Source of the DNA: Streptomyces sp. NBC_01381
GTDB taxonomy: Bacteria; Actinomycetota; Actinomycetes; Streptomycetales; Streptomycetaceae
Direction of reading: 5' to 3'
Assembly: GCF_026340305.1 (NCBI RefSeq)
Contig: NZ_JAPEPI010000004.1
Coordinates: 1-64,000, forward strand
DNA: 64,000 nucleotides
In this document: piece after piece, positions 47,270-55,827 of the stretch
Layout: each line of letters opens with the position of its first letter
Numbering within the stretch: position 1 is the first letter of the stretch
Program-made: the position numbers and the translations under genes
Notes under the pieces: generated by a model
The model's database searches: none
What the model saw: only the letters and a program-made list of their open reading frames with translations
What the model was told of the DNA's origin: nothing

Positions 47270-48793
47270 CTAGAAGAAGCCGAGCTTCTTCGGCGAGTAC
47301 GACACCAGAAGGTTCTTCGTCTGCTGGTAGTGCTCCAGCATCATCTTGTGCGTCTCACGCCCGATCCCCGACTGCTTGTAGCCGCCGAACGCCGCATGCG
47401 CGGGATACGCGTGATAGCAGTTCGTCCAGACCCGGCCGGCTTGGATCGCGCGGCCCGCGCGGTAGGCGGTGTTCATGTCGCGCGTCCATACGCCCGCACC
47501 CAGGCCGTACAGCGTGTCGTTGGCGGTCTTGATCGCGTCGTCGAAGTCGTTGAACGACGCCACCGAGACGACCGGGCCGAAGATCTCCTCCTGGAAGATC
47601 CGCATGCGGTTGTCGCCCTCGAAGATCGTCGGCTGGACGTAGTAGCCGCCGGCCATCTCACCGTCGTACGTGATGCGCTGACCGCCCGTCAGAACCTTGG
47701 CGCCCTCCTGCTGGCCGATGTCCAGGTAGGAGAGGATCTTCTCCAGCTGGTCGTTGGAGGCCTGGGCGCCGATCATCGTGTCGGTGTCCAGCGGGTGGCC
47801 CGCGACGATCTGTTCGGTGCGGGCGACCGCCGCTTCCATGAACTCGCTGTAGTGGCCCCGCTGGACGAGCGCGCGCGACGGGCAGGTGCAGACCTCGCCG
47901 TTGTTGAGGGCGAACATCGTGAAGCCCTCGAGCGCCTTGTCACGGAAATCGTCGTTGGCCGCCCACACGTCGTCGAAGAAGATGTTCGGGGACTTGCCGC
48001 CGAGCTCCAGCGTCACCGGCTTGATGTTCTCCGAGGCGTACTGCATGATCAGCCGGCCCGTCGTGGTCTCACCGGTGAAGGCGACCTTCGCGACGCGTGC
48101 GCTGGATGCCAGGGGCTTGCCCGCCTCGACGCCGAAGCCGTTGATGATGTTGACGACGCCCGGCGGGAGCAGGTCGGCGACCAGGCTCAGCCAGTAGTGG
48201 ATGGAGGCTGGGGTCTGCTCGGCGGGCTTGAGTACGACCGCGTTGCCCGCGGCGAGCGCCGGGGCGAGCTTCCAAGTCGCCATCAGGATGGGGAAGTTCC
48301 ACGGGATGATCTGCGCGACGACGCCGAGCGGCTCGTGGAAGTGGTACGCGACGGTGTCCTCGTCGATCTCGCTCAGCGACCCCTCCTGCGCGCGCATGAC
48401 GCCGGCGAAGTAGCGGAAGTGGTCGATGGCGAGCGGGATGTCGGCGGCCAGGGTCTCGCGGACCGGCTTGCCGTTCTCCCAGCTCTCGGCCACGGCGAGC
48501 TGCTCGAGGTTGGCTTCCATGCGGTCGGCGATCTTCCGCAGGACGGACGCGCGTTCGGTCGCGGAGGTGCGGCCCCAGGCGGGGGCGGCTGCGTGCGCCG
48601 CGTCCAGCGCGCGTTCCACGTCTTCGGCCGTACCGCGGGCGATCTCGGTGAAAGGCTGTCCGTTGACCGGGCTCGGGTTCTCGAAGTACTGGCCGCGGGC
48701 GGGTGGTACGTACTCACCGCCGATGAAGTGGTCGTAGCGGGCCTGGTAGGAGACGAGTGCGCCCTCGGTGCCGGGCGCTGCGTAACGGGTCAT
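47270..48793 (-). CDS. NAD-dependent aldehyde dehydrogenase (ExaC/AldA type)
   Basis: 507 residues. Cofactor and catalytic motifs are all present: PLGVVAQIIPWNFPILMATW, the FTGETTTGRLI nucleotide loop, catalytic glutamate in TLELGGKSPNIF, and catalytic cysteine in NNGEVCTCPSRALV. The CTCPSRA context is diagnostic of the acetaldehyde dehydrogenase group that oxidises ethanol-derived aldehydes, and the RETHKMMLEHYQQTKNLLVS end is also typical. The ATG at 48,793 follows GGGAGGCCAGCCAAG. The GAF regulator upstream on the same strand probably activates it. Confidence 0.94.
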   Translation of the reverse strand: MTRYAAPGTEGALVSYQARYDHFIGGEYVPPARGQYFENPSPVNGQPFTEIARGTAEDVERALDAAHAAAPAWGRTSATERASVLRKIADRMEANLEQLAVAESWENGKPVRETLAADIPLAIDHFRYFAGVMRAQEGSLSEIDEDTVAYHFHEPLGVVAQIIPWNFPILMATWKLAPALAAGNAVVLKPAEQTPASIHYWLSLVADLLPPGVVNIINGFGVEAGKPLASSARVAKVAFTGETTTGRLIMQYASENIKPVTLELGGKSPNIFFDDVWAANDDFRDKALEGFTMFALNNGEVCTCPSRALVQRGHYSEFMEAAVARTEQIVAGHPLDTDTMIGAQASNDQLEKILSYLDIGQQEGAKVLTGGQRITYDGEMAGGYYVQPTIFEGDNRMRIFQEEIFGPVVSVASFNDFDDAIKTANDTLYGLGAGVWTRDMNTAYRAGRAIQAGRVWTNCYHAYPAHAAFGGYKQSGIGRETHKMMLEHYQQTKNLLVSYSPKKLGFF

Positions 48794-48912
48794 CTTGGCT
48801 GGCCTCCCGGGGAAGGCTGCCCGCCGTTGGGCAGCTCTCGCCCGGAGGCTAGGAGCGCGGACGTTGCATGTACGTTGCACACCTCGCCGCCGATTGCGCA
48901 CTTCGCCGCCGG

Positions 48913-50169
48913 TTACGTCCCGGCCGCCAGCTCCGCGTTCAGATCGTCGACGCGGGCGAGCACCGGCGGGGTCGCCCGCACCTGGGCCAGCACGCGCCAC
49001 ACCGCCAGGTCGTCCTCGCCCCACGGGGCGTGCGCCCAGTCGGACAGGAGGTCGGGGTCGCGGCGCGCGATGAGCGCCGCGCGCAGCTGGTCGGCGAGCC
49101 TGCGCCGAAGCCTGGCCACGGCAGGCGCCTGCGAACCGGGAAGCAGCGGCCCCGCGTACGACGCGGCGGCCGCGGTGACCGCCCCGGCGCCGAGCCGACG
49201 CTCGACAGTATCGACGTCGGACTCGACCGGCACCGCGAGCCGGTACGGGCGCGACCTCAGCAGCTCCGGACCGATGACATGGCGCAGCCGGGCCAGTTCG
49301 GCGCGCAGCGTCACCGGTGTCACCGACTCGTCCTCGTACAGCGCGCACAGCAACTCGTCACCGGTGAGCCCCTCCGGATGGCGGGCGAGCACGACGAGGA
49401 TCTCGCTGTGCCTGCGGCTCAGCCGCACCTTGCGGCCCCCGGTCAGAAGCAGGGCTTCATCGCGGCCGAGCGCGGTGAGCTCCACGGCGTCCATCATCTC
49501 CACCGGCGGTGCGAGCAGCGCCAGTTGAGACTCCGCGGCGCGCGCGACCGCCTGGACGAAGGCAAGGCTGTGCGGATGCGCGAGACCGTCACCCCCGGTG
49601 ATGTCGACCGCCCCGAGCAGCCTGCCGGTCCGCGGATCGTGCACCGGAGCGGCCGCGCACGTCCACGGCTGGACGCGCCGGATGAAGTGCTCGGCGGCGA
49701 ACACCTGCACCGGCCGGTCCACGGCCACCGCCGTACCCGGCGCGTTCGTCCCCATGGCCGACTCCGCCCACCGCGCACCTGGCACGAAGTTCATCCGCCC
49801 GGCCTTCTGCCGGGTCGCCGAGTGCCCCTCGACCCAGAGCAGCCTGCCGTGCGCGTCGCACACGGCGAGCAGATGCTCACCGTCCATCGCGAAAGTGCCC
49901 ATCAGCTCGCGGAACAGCGGCATCACTCCGGCCAGCGGATGCTCCGCCCGATAGGAGCCGAGGTCCCCGTCGGTCAGTTCCACCGCCGCACCGGTGTCCT
50001 CGGGGCAGACCCGCGCCCGAGCCGAACGCCGCCACGAGTCGGCCACCACGGAACGGACCGGCCGCGCGACGGTCCCCGCCTCGGTGAACCTCTCATGGGC
50101 GCGGCGCAGCACCCGCACCCTCTCCGCGGGATCGGCACCGGCCTCCAGAGCCACCCATGGATCGGTCAA
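48913..50169 (-). CDS. GAF-domain transcriptional regulator (AcoR-like, no AAA domain)
   Basis: 418 residues from a TTG at 50,169, chosen for the GGGAGGCCGAC site and because relatives begin with WxALEAGADPAERVRVLRRA; an in-frame GTG at 50,235 has no site. A GAF-type sensor region lies at about 55-230 (VVADSWRRSARARVCPEDTG, WAESAMGTNAPGTAVAV, FIRRVQPWTCAAAPVHDPRT). A C-terminal HTH follows (LSRRHSEILVVLARHPEGLT, VTPVTLRAELARLRHVIG). The sigma-54 AAA+ domain of AcoR is absent, as usual in streptomycetes. It probably senses an aldehyde or alcohol and controls the adjacent dehydrogenase. Confidence 0.85.
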   Translation of the reverse strand: MTDPWVALEAGADPAERVRVLRRAHERFTEAGTVARPVRSVVADSWRRSARARVCPEDTGAAVELTDGDLGSYRAEHPLAGVMPLFRELMGTFAMDGEHLLAVCDAHGRLLWVEGHSATRQKAGRMNFVPGARWAESAMGTNAPGTAVAVDRPVQVFAAEHFIRRVQPWTCAAAPVHDPRTGRLLGAVDITGGDGLAHPHSLAFVQAVARAAESQLALLAPPVEMMDAVELTALGRDEALLLTGGRKVRLSRRHSEILVVLARHPEGLTGDELLCALYEDESVTPVTLRAELARLRHVIGPELLRSRPYRLAVPVESDVDTVERRLGAGAVTAAAASYAGPLLPGSQAPAVARLRRRLADQLRAALIARRDPDLLSDWAHAPWGEDDLAVWRVLAQVRATPPVLARVDDLNAELAAGT

Positions 50170-50256
50170 GTCGGCCTCCCGGGACGGCGATGCGGTGCAG
50201 CCATCGTCGCCCCGCGAGCCCGCGCCGACAAGCACCGGAACATGAGCCGACGTACG

Positions 50257-50856
50257 TCAGACGGAGTTCACCAGGTCCATATAGCGCGGCCAGTCCCAGT
50301 ACGGTCCCGGATCGGTGTGGTCGCTGCCGGGCACCTCGACGTGCCCGATGATGTGGTCGCGGTTCTTGGGAATGCCGTACGTGTCGCAGATGTACGAGGT
50401 CAGCAGCGCGGACTGCTCGTACATCGCGTCGGTGAAGTACTCGGGCTGGTCGACCCACCCTTCGTGTTCGATGCCGATGCTGCGGGTGTTGTAGTTCCAG
50501 TTGCCGGCGTGCCAGGCGACATTGCGCTCGCGCACGCACTGGGCGATGTGGCCGTCCTCGGAGCGCACCACATAGTGGGCCGACACCTTCTTCGCCGAGT
50601 TCTGGAAGATGGCCAGGGTGTCGGCGTAGGTCTCCTGGGTGACGTGAACGATCACGAAGTCCACCGGGTAGGTGCTCGGCCGGTTGGCCGCCGTGTAGTT
50701 GGAGGTACTGGCCGGAACCCACTCGGCGAGGGGGTAGTCGACCGCTCGGGGCCGGGCGGTCGCTCGGGTGGCGGGGAGGAGCGCGGCGGGGACGGCGGCG
50801 AGGGCCGCGCCCTGCAACAGCCGGCGCCGGCTGGGAAGGCGTCTTGCTCGATCCAT
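50257..50856 (-). CDS. Tat-exported N-acetylmuramoyl-L-alanine amidase
   Basis: 199 residues. A twin-arginine signal, SRRRLLQGAALAAVPAALLP, precedes an amidase_2/PGRP domain at about 60-190. Zinc ligands are seen in DFVIVHVTQE, and in IIGHVEVPGSDHTDPG with H and D; SAHYVVRSEDGHIAQCV and NTRSIGIEHEGWV complete the fold. It cleaves the lactyl-amide bond of peptidoglycan outside the cell. The ATG at 50,856 follows GAGAGGTAGGTCAGCA. Confidence 0.92.
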   Translation of the reverse strand: MDRARRLPSRRRLLQGAALAAVPAALLPATRATARPRAVDYPLAEWVPASTSNYTAANRPSTYPVDFVIVHVTQETYADTLAIFQNSAKKVSAHYVVRSEDGHIAQCVRERNVAWHAGNWNYNTRSIGIEHEGWVDQPEYFTDAMYEQSALLTSYICDTYGIPKNRDHIIGHVEVPGSDHTDPGPYWDWPRYMDLVNSV

Positions 50857-50904
50857 TGCTGACCTACCTCTCGGTGGGGGGAACAGCTGGACTCTCTGGA
50901 GTCG

Positions 50905-51918
50905 TCAATGGGGCAGTGACGCGGCCGTCTCTCGCAGCCGCGCATGCAGCCCCCGGTGAGTCTCGCGTGCGGGCAGCCACTCCTTGCGGATCTTGGCCAC
51001 GCACGTGTAGTTGGTGTCGCAGACGTTGGCGAGCGGTGATTCGACGGTCTGCGTCGCGAACTGGTAGGCGTCGAGCTCGCTGAAGCCGTAATCGCGCACC
51101 AGCCACTGCACCAGGTCGAGTTGGGATATTCGGAAGGCGTCCTCGAGCGGTCGAGCCGAGCCGGTCGACACGATGTGGGTGTCGGACTCCAGGCGCGGCC
51201 AGGGTGTTGTGATCCCCTTCAGGAGTTCGACGATCACGACGGTGTTCATGGCGCACTCGACGGCGACACCACAGGTCTCTCCCTCGCCCTGGCGGGCATG
51301 CCCGTCGCCCAGGCTCAGGAGCGCGCCCTCGACATTCACCCCGAGGTAGCAGGTGACCCCGGCCCGCATCTCGGGAGTGTCCATGTTGCCGCCGTGCGCG
51401 TCGGGCACGAGCGCCGAGCGCACCTCGAGGCTGGCGGGCGCGACGCCGACCGTGCCGTGCATCGGATCCATCGGCAGCGCGATCTCGAAGTCGCCGTCAC
51501 GCGCGCTGAAGTGTGCCGTGCGACGGTCCCGGTCGAGCTGCCAGATCCACACGGTCTCCGGCAGCGGCGGCTGCAGCGAGGCCGTCGTGTGGGTGGAGGT
51601 AAGCGCCCCGAAGAGCGGCACTGTCGTGGACGCCGCCCAGTCACGGGCCGGCTCGATGGACACGAAGTGCACGGCGATGGTGTCACCGGGCTCCGCGCCC
51701 TCCACATGGAAGGGGCCGGTCTGCGGGTTCAGGAACGGAAACTCGCAGACCTCGGAGACCAGGTCCTTCTCGGAGCGGACCTCCCCCGCGAAGCAGTCCT
51801 CCGTGTACAGGTCGAGGACCGTGCCCGGAGCAATGCGTGCCACGGGAGGGGCACCGCCGAACGTCCAGGCGTACTCGCCCGGTTCGGGCCGCACGGTCAT
51901 CATCCGAGGCTCGCTCAT
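50905..51918 (-). CDS. Acetamidase/formamidase family protein
   Basis: 337 residues. TGPFHVEGAEPGDTIAVHFV, GDFEIALPMDPMHGTVGVAP, HGGNMDTPEMRAGVTCYLGV and LSLGDGHARQGEGETCGVAV are the FmdA/AmdA signature blocks, including the metal-binding HGGNMD and GDGHA. It hydrolyses formamide, acetamide or related amides to ammonia and the acid in the cytoplasm. Its start overlaps the stop of the truncated permease gene (ATGA), showing an original amide uptake-hydrolysis operon. Confidence 0.92.
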   Translation of the reverse strand: MSEPRMMTVRPEPGEYAWTFGGAPPVARIAPGTVLDLYTEDCFAGEVRSEKDLVSEVCEFPFLNPQTGPFHVEGAEPGDTIAVHFVSIEPARDWAASTTVPLFGALTSTHTTASLQPPLPETVWIWQLDRDRRTAHFSARDGDFEIALPMDPMHGTVGVAPASLEVRSALVPDAHGGNMDTPEMRAGVTCYLGVNVEGALLSLGDGHARQGEGETCGVAVECAMNTVVIVELLKGITTPWPRLESDTHIVSTGSARPLEDAFRISQLDLVQWLVRDYGFSELDAYQFATQTVESPLANVCDTNYTCVAKIRKEWLPARETHRGLHARLRETAASLPH

Positions 51919-52358
51919 CGCAGGGCTGCTCCGCACTGTGAGGGTTCGGGTGTGGTGTCGTCGTCGAGATGGACCCGTGCCGTCTCGGCTATGCGCTCCG
52001 GATGCCGTCGCAGGAGCACGGCGAGGACCACGACTCCTATGAGCATCCAGACGCCGACGACGGGCCCCGCGTACGAGACCGGCGCTGTCAGCTCGGACAC
52101 GAAGTCGAAGACGGGCAGGCCCGCCGCCGTCAGCAGCGCGGGCACGAAGGAGACGATGAACAGGCACGCCACCAGCGCGATGAGCACCGACAGCGGCAGG
52201 CTGCCCCCGGCGAACGCGGTGCCCGCCGGAATGCAAGCGGCGACCGCGGCGGCAGGCGCCATCGCCGTAATGCTCTGGAACAGGACTTCACGTAACCCGA
52301 TGGCTTCGCGACGCAGCCCTGGATTGGTTTCCCCCGACACTTGAATCCCCCGATCCAC
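51915..52358 (-). pseudogene. APC-family permease with large in-frame internal deletion
   Basis: 147 residues where the family has about 450-500. Residues 1-70 are the normal start (LRREAIGLREVLFQSITAMA then PAAAVAACIPAGTAFAGGSL and LPLSVLIALVACL). From about residue 72 the sequence jumps to the normal end (FVSELTAPVSYAGPVVGVW, VVLAVLLRRHPERIAETARV). About ten membrane helices are missing but the frame is kept, so the stop-start overlap with the acetamidase remains. It can still be translated and may serve only to couple translation of the amidase. Confidence 0.8.
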
Positions 52359-52549
52359 GCCGACACGACCCGTCGCCAGGACGAATGGTGCCTCGCCTCA
52401 ATTACGTTACGGCGCTGGCTGGTTGGGGCGGAAGGGCGCGAGCTGGATCTGTGTACAGCACCGTGATTGTGGATATCGCGGTCACCCGTTAGGGGGATGG
52501 CCCACGCGCCGGCCGCACGGCTCAGGATGGTTTGTGGCCTGCTCGCCCC

Positions 52550-52630
52550 AAGGCTGCGGGTCCTGTCACTGCAAGGCTGTGGGCGCTGTCACCTCATGGC
52601 TGCGGGCCCACTCACCCCAAGACTGCGGCC
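52550..52630. repeat. 23-base tandem repeats
   Basis: Three 23-base units (52,550-52,572; 52,573-52,595; 52,596-52,618), beginning AAGGCTGCGGGTCCTGTCACTG with a few changes each, plus a partial fourth. They run into the stop codon and last codons of the TPR gene. Otherwise the interval 52,359-52,611 has no gene. Confidence 0.7.
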
Positions 52631-54042
52631 CCGGCGGCGGCCTGTTGCTCGGCTCGGGTGCGGGCGGCGACGGCCTGGTCCGGATCGCCGAGCCGGTCGG
52701 CCAGCCGCGCCCGAGCCTGCCAGTTGTACGGGCAGATGGGGCGCAGACTGATCCGCTCACTGAGCAGGGTGCGCGCCAGATCGTCGTGCCGGCCGGAGCG
52801 GACGGCGGCCTCCACCAGCGTGCGCTGGATGGCGTCCCGCTGAGCGTGGCTGCCGCCGAAGAAGTTGAGGCGGTTGCGGATCGGCGCGAGCAGCTCGACG
52901 ACGCGGGTGTACTGCTCCCGGCGGTGCGCGATGAGGGCCTGGCACACCGGCAGCCCGATCTCGCGCGTCATCGCATGGTTGGACACCGCCGGGGAGGCCG
53001 CGGGCTCGCTGCGGGCGAGCCACAGCTCGCGGTCCTTCACGAGTCGCTCGGCATCGGCGATCCGGCCGGCCCCCGCGTACGCCATCACGGCGTGTACGTC
53101 GTTGAAGGCGTAGTACGCGCCGTCCTCCCGCCCGGCCCAGGCCTCGGCGAGCTTCGCCCAGCGCGGCCCGACGTCGGCACCTACGAGGAGCAGCCGCCAC
53201 AACAGGGCTGAGGCGTCCAGGAGTTCCATGGCGATTCCCTCCGAGGTCTCGTTGTGGAGGGTGTTGTCGTAGACGGCGAGGACCCGTTCGATGCTCCCCG
53301 ACTCCAGCGCGTACAGGGCGTAGTGCCATGAGTTGTGCACGGACAGGAAGTTTCCGTCGGTCCAGTCCGCCGTCCGCGCGTCCATGTAGTGGATCCCATC
53401 GGCGAACCGTCCGCGCATCTCGTAGGTGTGGACGACCGCGTGAATGCCCCACACGTCACGCGGATGGCGTTCCACGGCGCGTAGCCCGGTCTCCTCGGCG
53501 TGGCCGTAGTGCCCCGACTCCTCGAGCCCGAAGGCGTACATCCCAAGGAGCGGGCCGAAGTACGGGTCATCGGAGTCCCACGAGGTCAGCGCGCCGCCGA
53601 TGCGGTCGCGCAGTCGCTGGGCGTCGCCCGAGAAGAAGTCGATCTGGTGACCGACGGCCAGCGCGAGGGCGTCGCGGGGATGCTCGCGGCTGAGCTCGCC
53701 GAGGATCTCCCCGGCACCGAACATGTCCCCGTCGAGCCAGGCGTCGGCAGCGGCCGCGTGCATGCGCTCGCGCGGCGAGAGCTCTGCCAGGTCGACGGCG
53801 CCGAGGAACGCGCTGAAGGTCCGCCGCGCCGCGGCGGCCTCCCTCTCCTCGGTGCCCAGCAACCCCAGATACGCGCCGAATACCTGCGCCATGGCGGACC
53901 GGGGAGCGGCCGCCGCCATCGCCTGCGCCTCATCGGCCACCTCCCCGCGGAAGAACAACAGCGCGTCAAGCGCCCGCTCGTAATGCCGCGCGGCCTCGTC
54001 GCCGATGCCACTCATGGCGTGCCCATGCCGGTCCGTTTCCAT
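52612..54042 (-). CDS. Tetratricopeptide repeat protein (TTC38-like)
   Basis: 476 residues, all helical. GDEAARHYERALDALLFFRG, LAVGHQIDFFSGDAQRLRDR, LLGMYAFGLEESGHYGHAEE and VWGIHAVVHTYEMRGRFADG are characteristic of the TTC38-like family shared by bacteria and animals, as is DGNFLSVHNSWHYALYALE. No enzymatic motif is present, so it is probably a cytoplasmic scaffold or of unknown function. The first ATG is at 54,042; an ATG 27 bases downstream (MSGIGDEA) is also possible. Confidence 0.85.
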   Translation of the reverse strand: METDRHGHAMSGIGDEAARHYERALDALLFFRGEVADEAQAMAAAAPRSAMAQVFGAYLGLLGTEEREAAAARRTFSAFLGAVDLAELSPRERMHAAAADAWLDGDMFGAGEILGELSREHPRDALALAVGHQIDFFSGDAQRLRDRIGGALTSWDSDDPYFGPLLGMYAFGLEESGHYGHAEETGLRAVERHPRDVWGIHAVVHTYEMRGRFADGIHYMDARTADWTDGNFLSVHNSWHYALYALESGSIERVLAVYDNTLHNETSEGIAMELLDASALLWRLLLVGADVGPRWAKLAEAWAGREDGAYYAFNDVHAVMAYAGAGRIADAERLVKDRELWLARSEPAASPAVSNHAMTREIGLPVCQALIAHRREQYTRVVELLAPIRNRLNFFGGSHAQRDAIQRTLVEAAVRSGRHDDLARTLLSERISLRPICPYNWQARARLADRLGDPDQAVAARTRAEQQAAAGAAVLG

Positions 54043-54199
54043 GGCTGTTCCTGCTCCCGTCGGCTCCTCGCAGTCTCGCGATTCTGCCCGGGCGATGCCA
54101 CGACGACGCTCGGTTCACCTGAAGGAGGCTGACGGAAGGGGCCAAGGGGAGGGAATGCGCCAACGGGCGGGGAATGCGCCAAGAGGAGCCTGCCGCCTC

Positions 54200-54530
54200 A
54201 CGCTGAGCCGTTGGGCGGCGGAGGTTCCGCGATGCCGACGATGAACTTCCCTGCCACGGTTCGGATGTGGGCCGCCAAGCCCAGGGCCGTCAGGTCGTCC
54301 GTGAGCGTCCGGGGGCCGTGGAACACCTTCACGATGCGGTACTCACGATGCGGTACCGGCTGCCGTCACCGAACGCGCCCGCGCGGCGAGCATCGTGGTC
54401 CACTGGCCCGTCCCGCAGGCCAGTTCCAGTACGTCCTCGCCGATGGGGAGGTCGGCGGTGACCGTCAGCAGGTCCTGGAGGTCCTGTCGTTCCGCGTAGG
54501 GCCGGTCGTACTCGGCCGCGCCGGCCCCAG
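54200..54530 (-). pseudogene. SAM-dependent methyltransferase remnant
   Basis: The reverse strand reads RPYAERQDLQDLLTVTADLP then IGEDVLELACGTGQWTTMLA, the class I motif (E/DxxCGTGxW). After an internal loss it continues YRIVKVFHGPRTLTDDLTAL and GLAAHIRTVAGKFIVGIAEP, the usual C-terminus. About half of the enzyme is missing. The joint lies at a short direct repeat, GATGCGGTAC, near 54,335-54,355, suggesting a slippage-type deletion. Confidence 0.75.
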
Positions 54531-54590
54531 ACCATGGGCGAGGGAGAGCGCGGCTCTTCCGGCAGGCCCGCCGAACCGGCTGAAGGTCCG

Positions 54591-55790
54591 TCAGGGCACT
54601 CCCGCCGGATCGTCGAGGACCGCCCGTACGACCGAGTGTGCGGCGCCCAGCAACGGTCCGTCGGAGCCAAGTCGGGAGACCGCTACGCCGCAGCCCGTCC
54701 CCGCGGTGCGGCGCTCCAGCTCGGCCTCCAGCGGTGGCAGGAGCCACGGCGCGAGCCGGGAGAGAGCCCCGCCGAGCACCACGGACCGGGGGTCAAGGAG
54801 GTTCACCGCACCGGTGAGGGCGATGCCCAGGGCGGTCCCGGCGTCGTGCAGCGCGCGGCGCACGTCGTGGTCGCCCTGCCTGGCACGCTCGGCCAGGAGC
54901 CCGACCCGGTCCGCTCCAGGTGCAAGGCCCGCGCTCCGTAGTACCGCTTCCTCACCGGCGTACTGCTCAAGACAGCCACGACCGCCGCACGGACACGCCG
55001 GGCCATCGGGCCGCACCGGAACATGTCCGAGCTCACCCGCGAAGCCGCGCGTCCCGCGCAGCAGCCGTCCGTCGACGACCAGCGCGGCACCGATGCCGAT
55101 CTCGGCGGAGACGTGGAGAAAGTCCTGCGGCACCTCGTCGCCGAGCCACAGCTCGGCCAGCGCGCCGAAGTTCGCCTCGTTGTCCACCGTCAGCGGCAGC
55201 TTGCCCGGCAGCAGCGCGGCGAGGTCGACGTCATGCCAGTCGAGGTTGGGGGCGTGGACGACCGTGCCCGTGTCGCGGGCGACCAGACCGGGCACGGCGA
55301 CGGCGAGACCCGCAGGGCGCAGCCCCTCCCGGCCCGCCTCGGTGTTCACCTGCCGCATCAGCGCGACGAGTTCCTTGATGACCGGCTCGGGGGAGCGCCC
55401 CCGGTTGCTGCCCTGACGCACGGCACGCGCGCGTACCTCTCCGCGCAGATCGACCGCGCACACCGCGAGATGGTCGACACCCACCTCCGCGCCGATGCCG
55501 GCTGGACCGCGGCCGCTGATCGCGAGGGCGGAGCCGGGCCGGCCCACCCTGCCGGGGCGCTCAGGACCGAGCTCGTCCAGGAGCCCGGAACGGATCAGCT
55601 CGTCCACCAAGGTGGAGACCGCGGCCCGCGTCAGGCCGATCCGGGAGGCCACGGCGGCGCGGGACAGCGGGCCGTGCGCGGCGACGGCGTGCAGGACACG
55701 CGAGAGGTTCCGGCGGCGCATCCCCTGCTGGGTGTCGGGGAGCTGGGCGCCGGACGCACCCTGCCGCGTGCCGTGCGGTGGTGCGGTCAT
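54591..55790 (-). CDS. ROK-family transcriptional repressor of xylose genes
   Basis: 399 residues. The N-terminal HTH is at about 20-80 (MRRRNLSRVLHAVAAHGPLS, AVASRIGLTRAAVSTLVDEL). The ROK sugar-binding domain has AVAVPGLVARDTGTVVHAPN, FLHVSAEIGIGAALVVDGRL, GFAGELGHVPVRPDGPACPC and the zinc-type CPCGGRGCLEQYAG. It is typical of XylR/NagC-like repressors released by sugar. It lies 37 bases downstream of xylB on the same strand and is probably co-transcribed, acting on the xylA-xylB intergenic operator. Confidence 0.92.
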   Translation of the reverse strand: MTAPPHGTRQGASGAQLPDTQQGMRRRNLSRVLHAVAAHGPLSRAAVASRIGLTRAAVSTLVDELIRSGLLDELGPERPGRVGRPGSALAISGRGPAGIGAEVGVDHLAVCAVDLRGEVRARAVRQGSNRGRSPEPVIKELVALMRQVNTEAGREGLRPAGLAVAVPGLVARDTGTVVHAPNLDWHDVDLAALLPGKLPLTVDNEANFGALAELWLGDEVPQDFLHVSAEIGIGAALVVDGRLLRGTRGFAGELGHVPVRPDGPACPCGGRGCLEQYAGEEAVLRSAGLAPGADRVGLLAERARQGDHDVRRALHDAGTALGIALTGAVNLLDPRSVVLGGALSRLAPWLLPPLEAELERRTAGTGCGVAVSRLGSDGPLLGAAHSVVRAVLDDPAGVP

Positions 55791-55827
55791 GCCCCCGTCA
55801 GCCCCTGCTCGTCGTCACTCATGGCTT

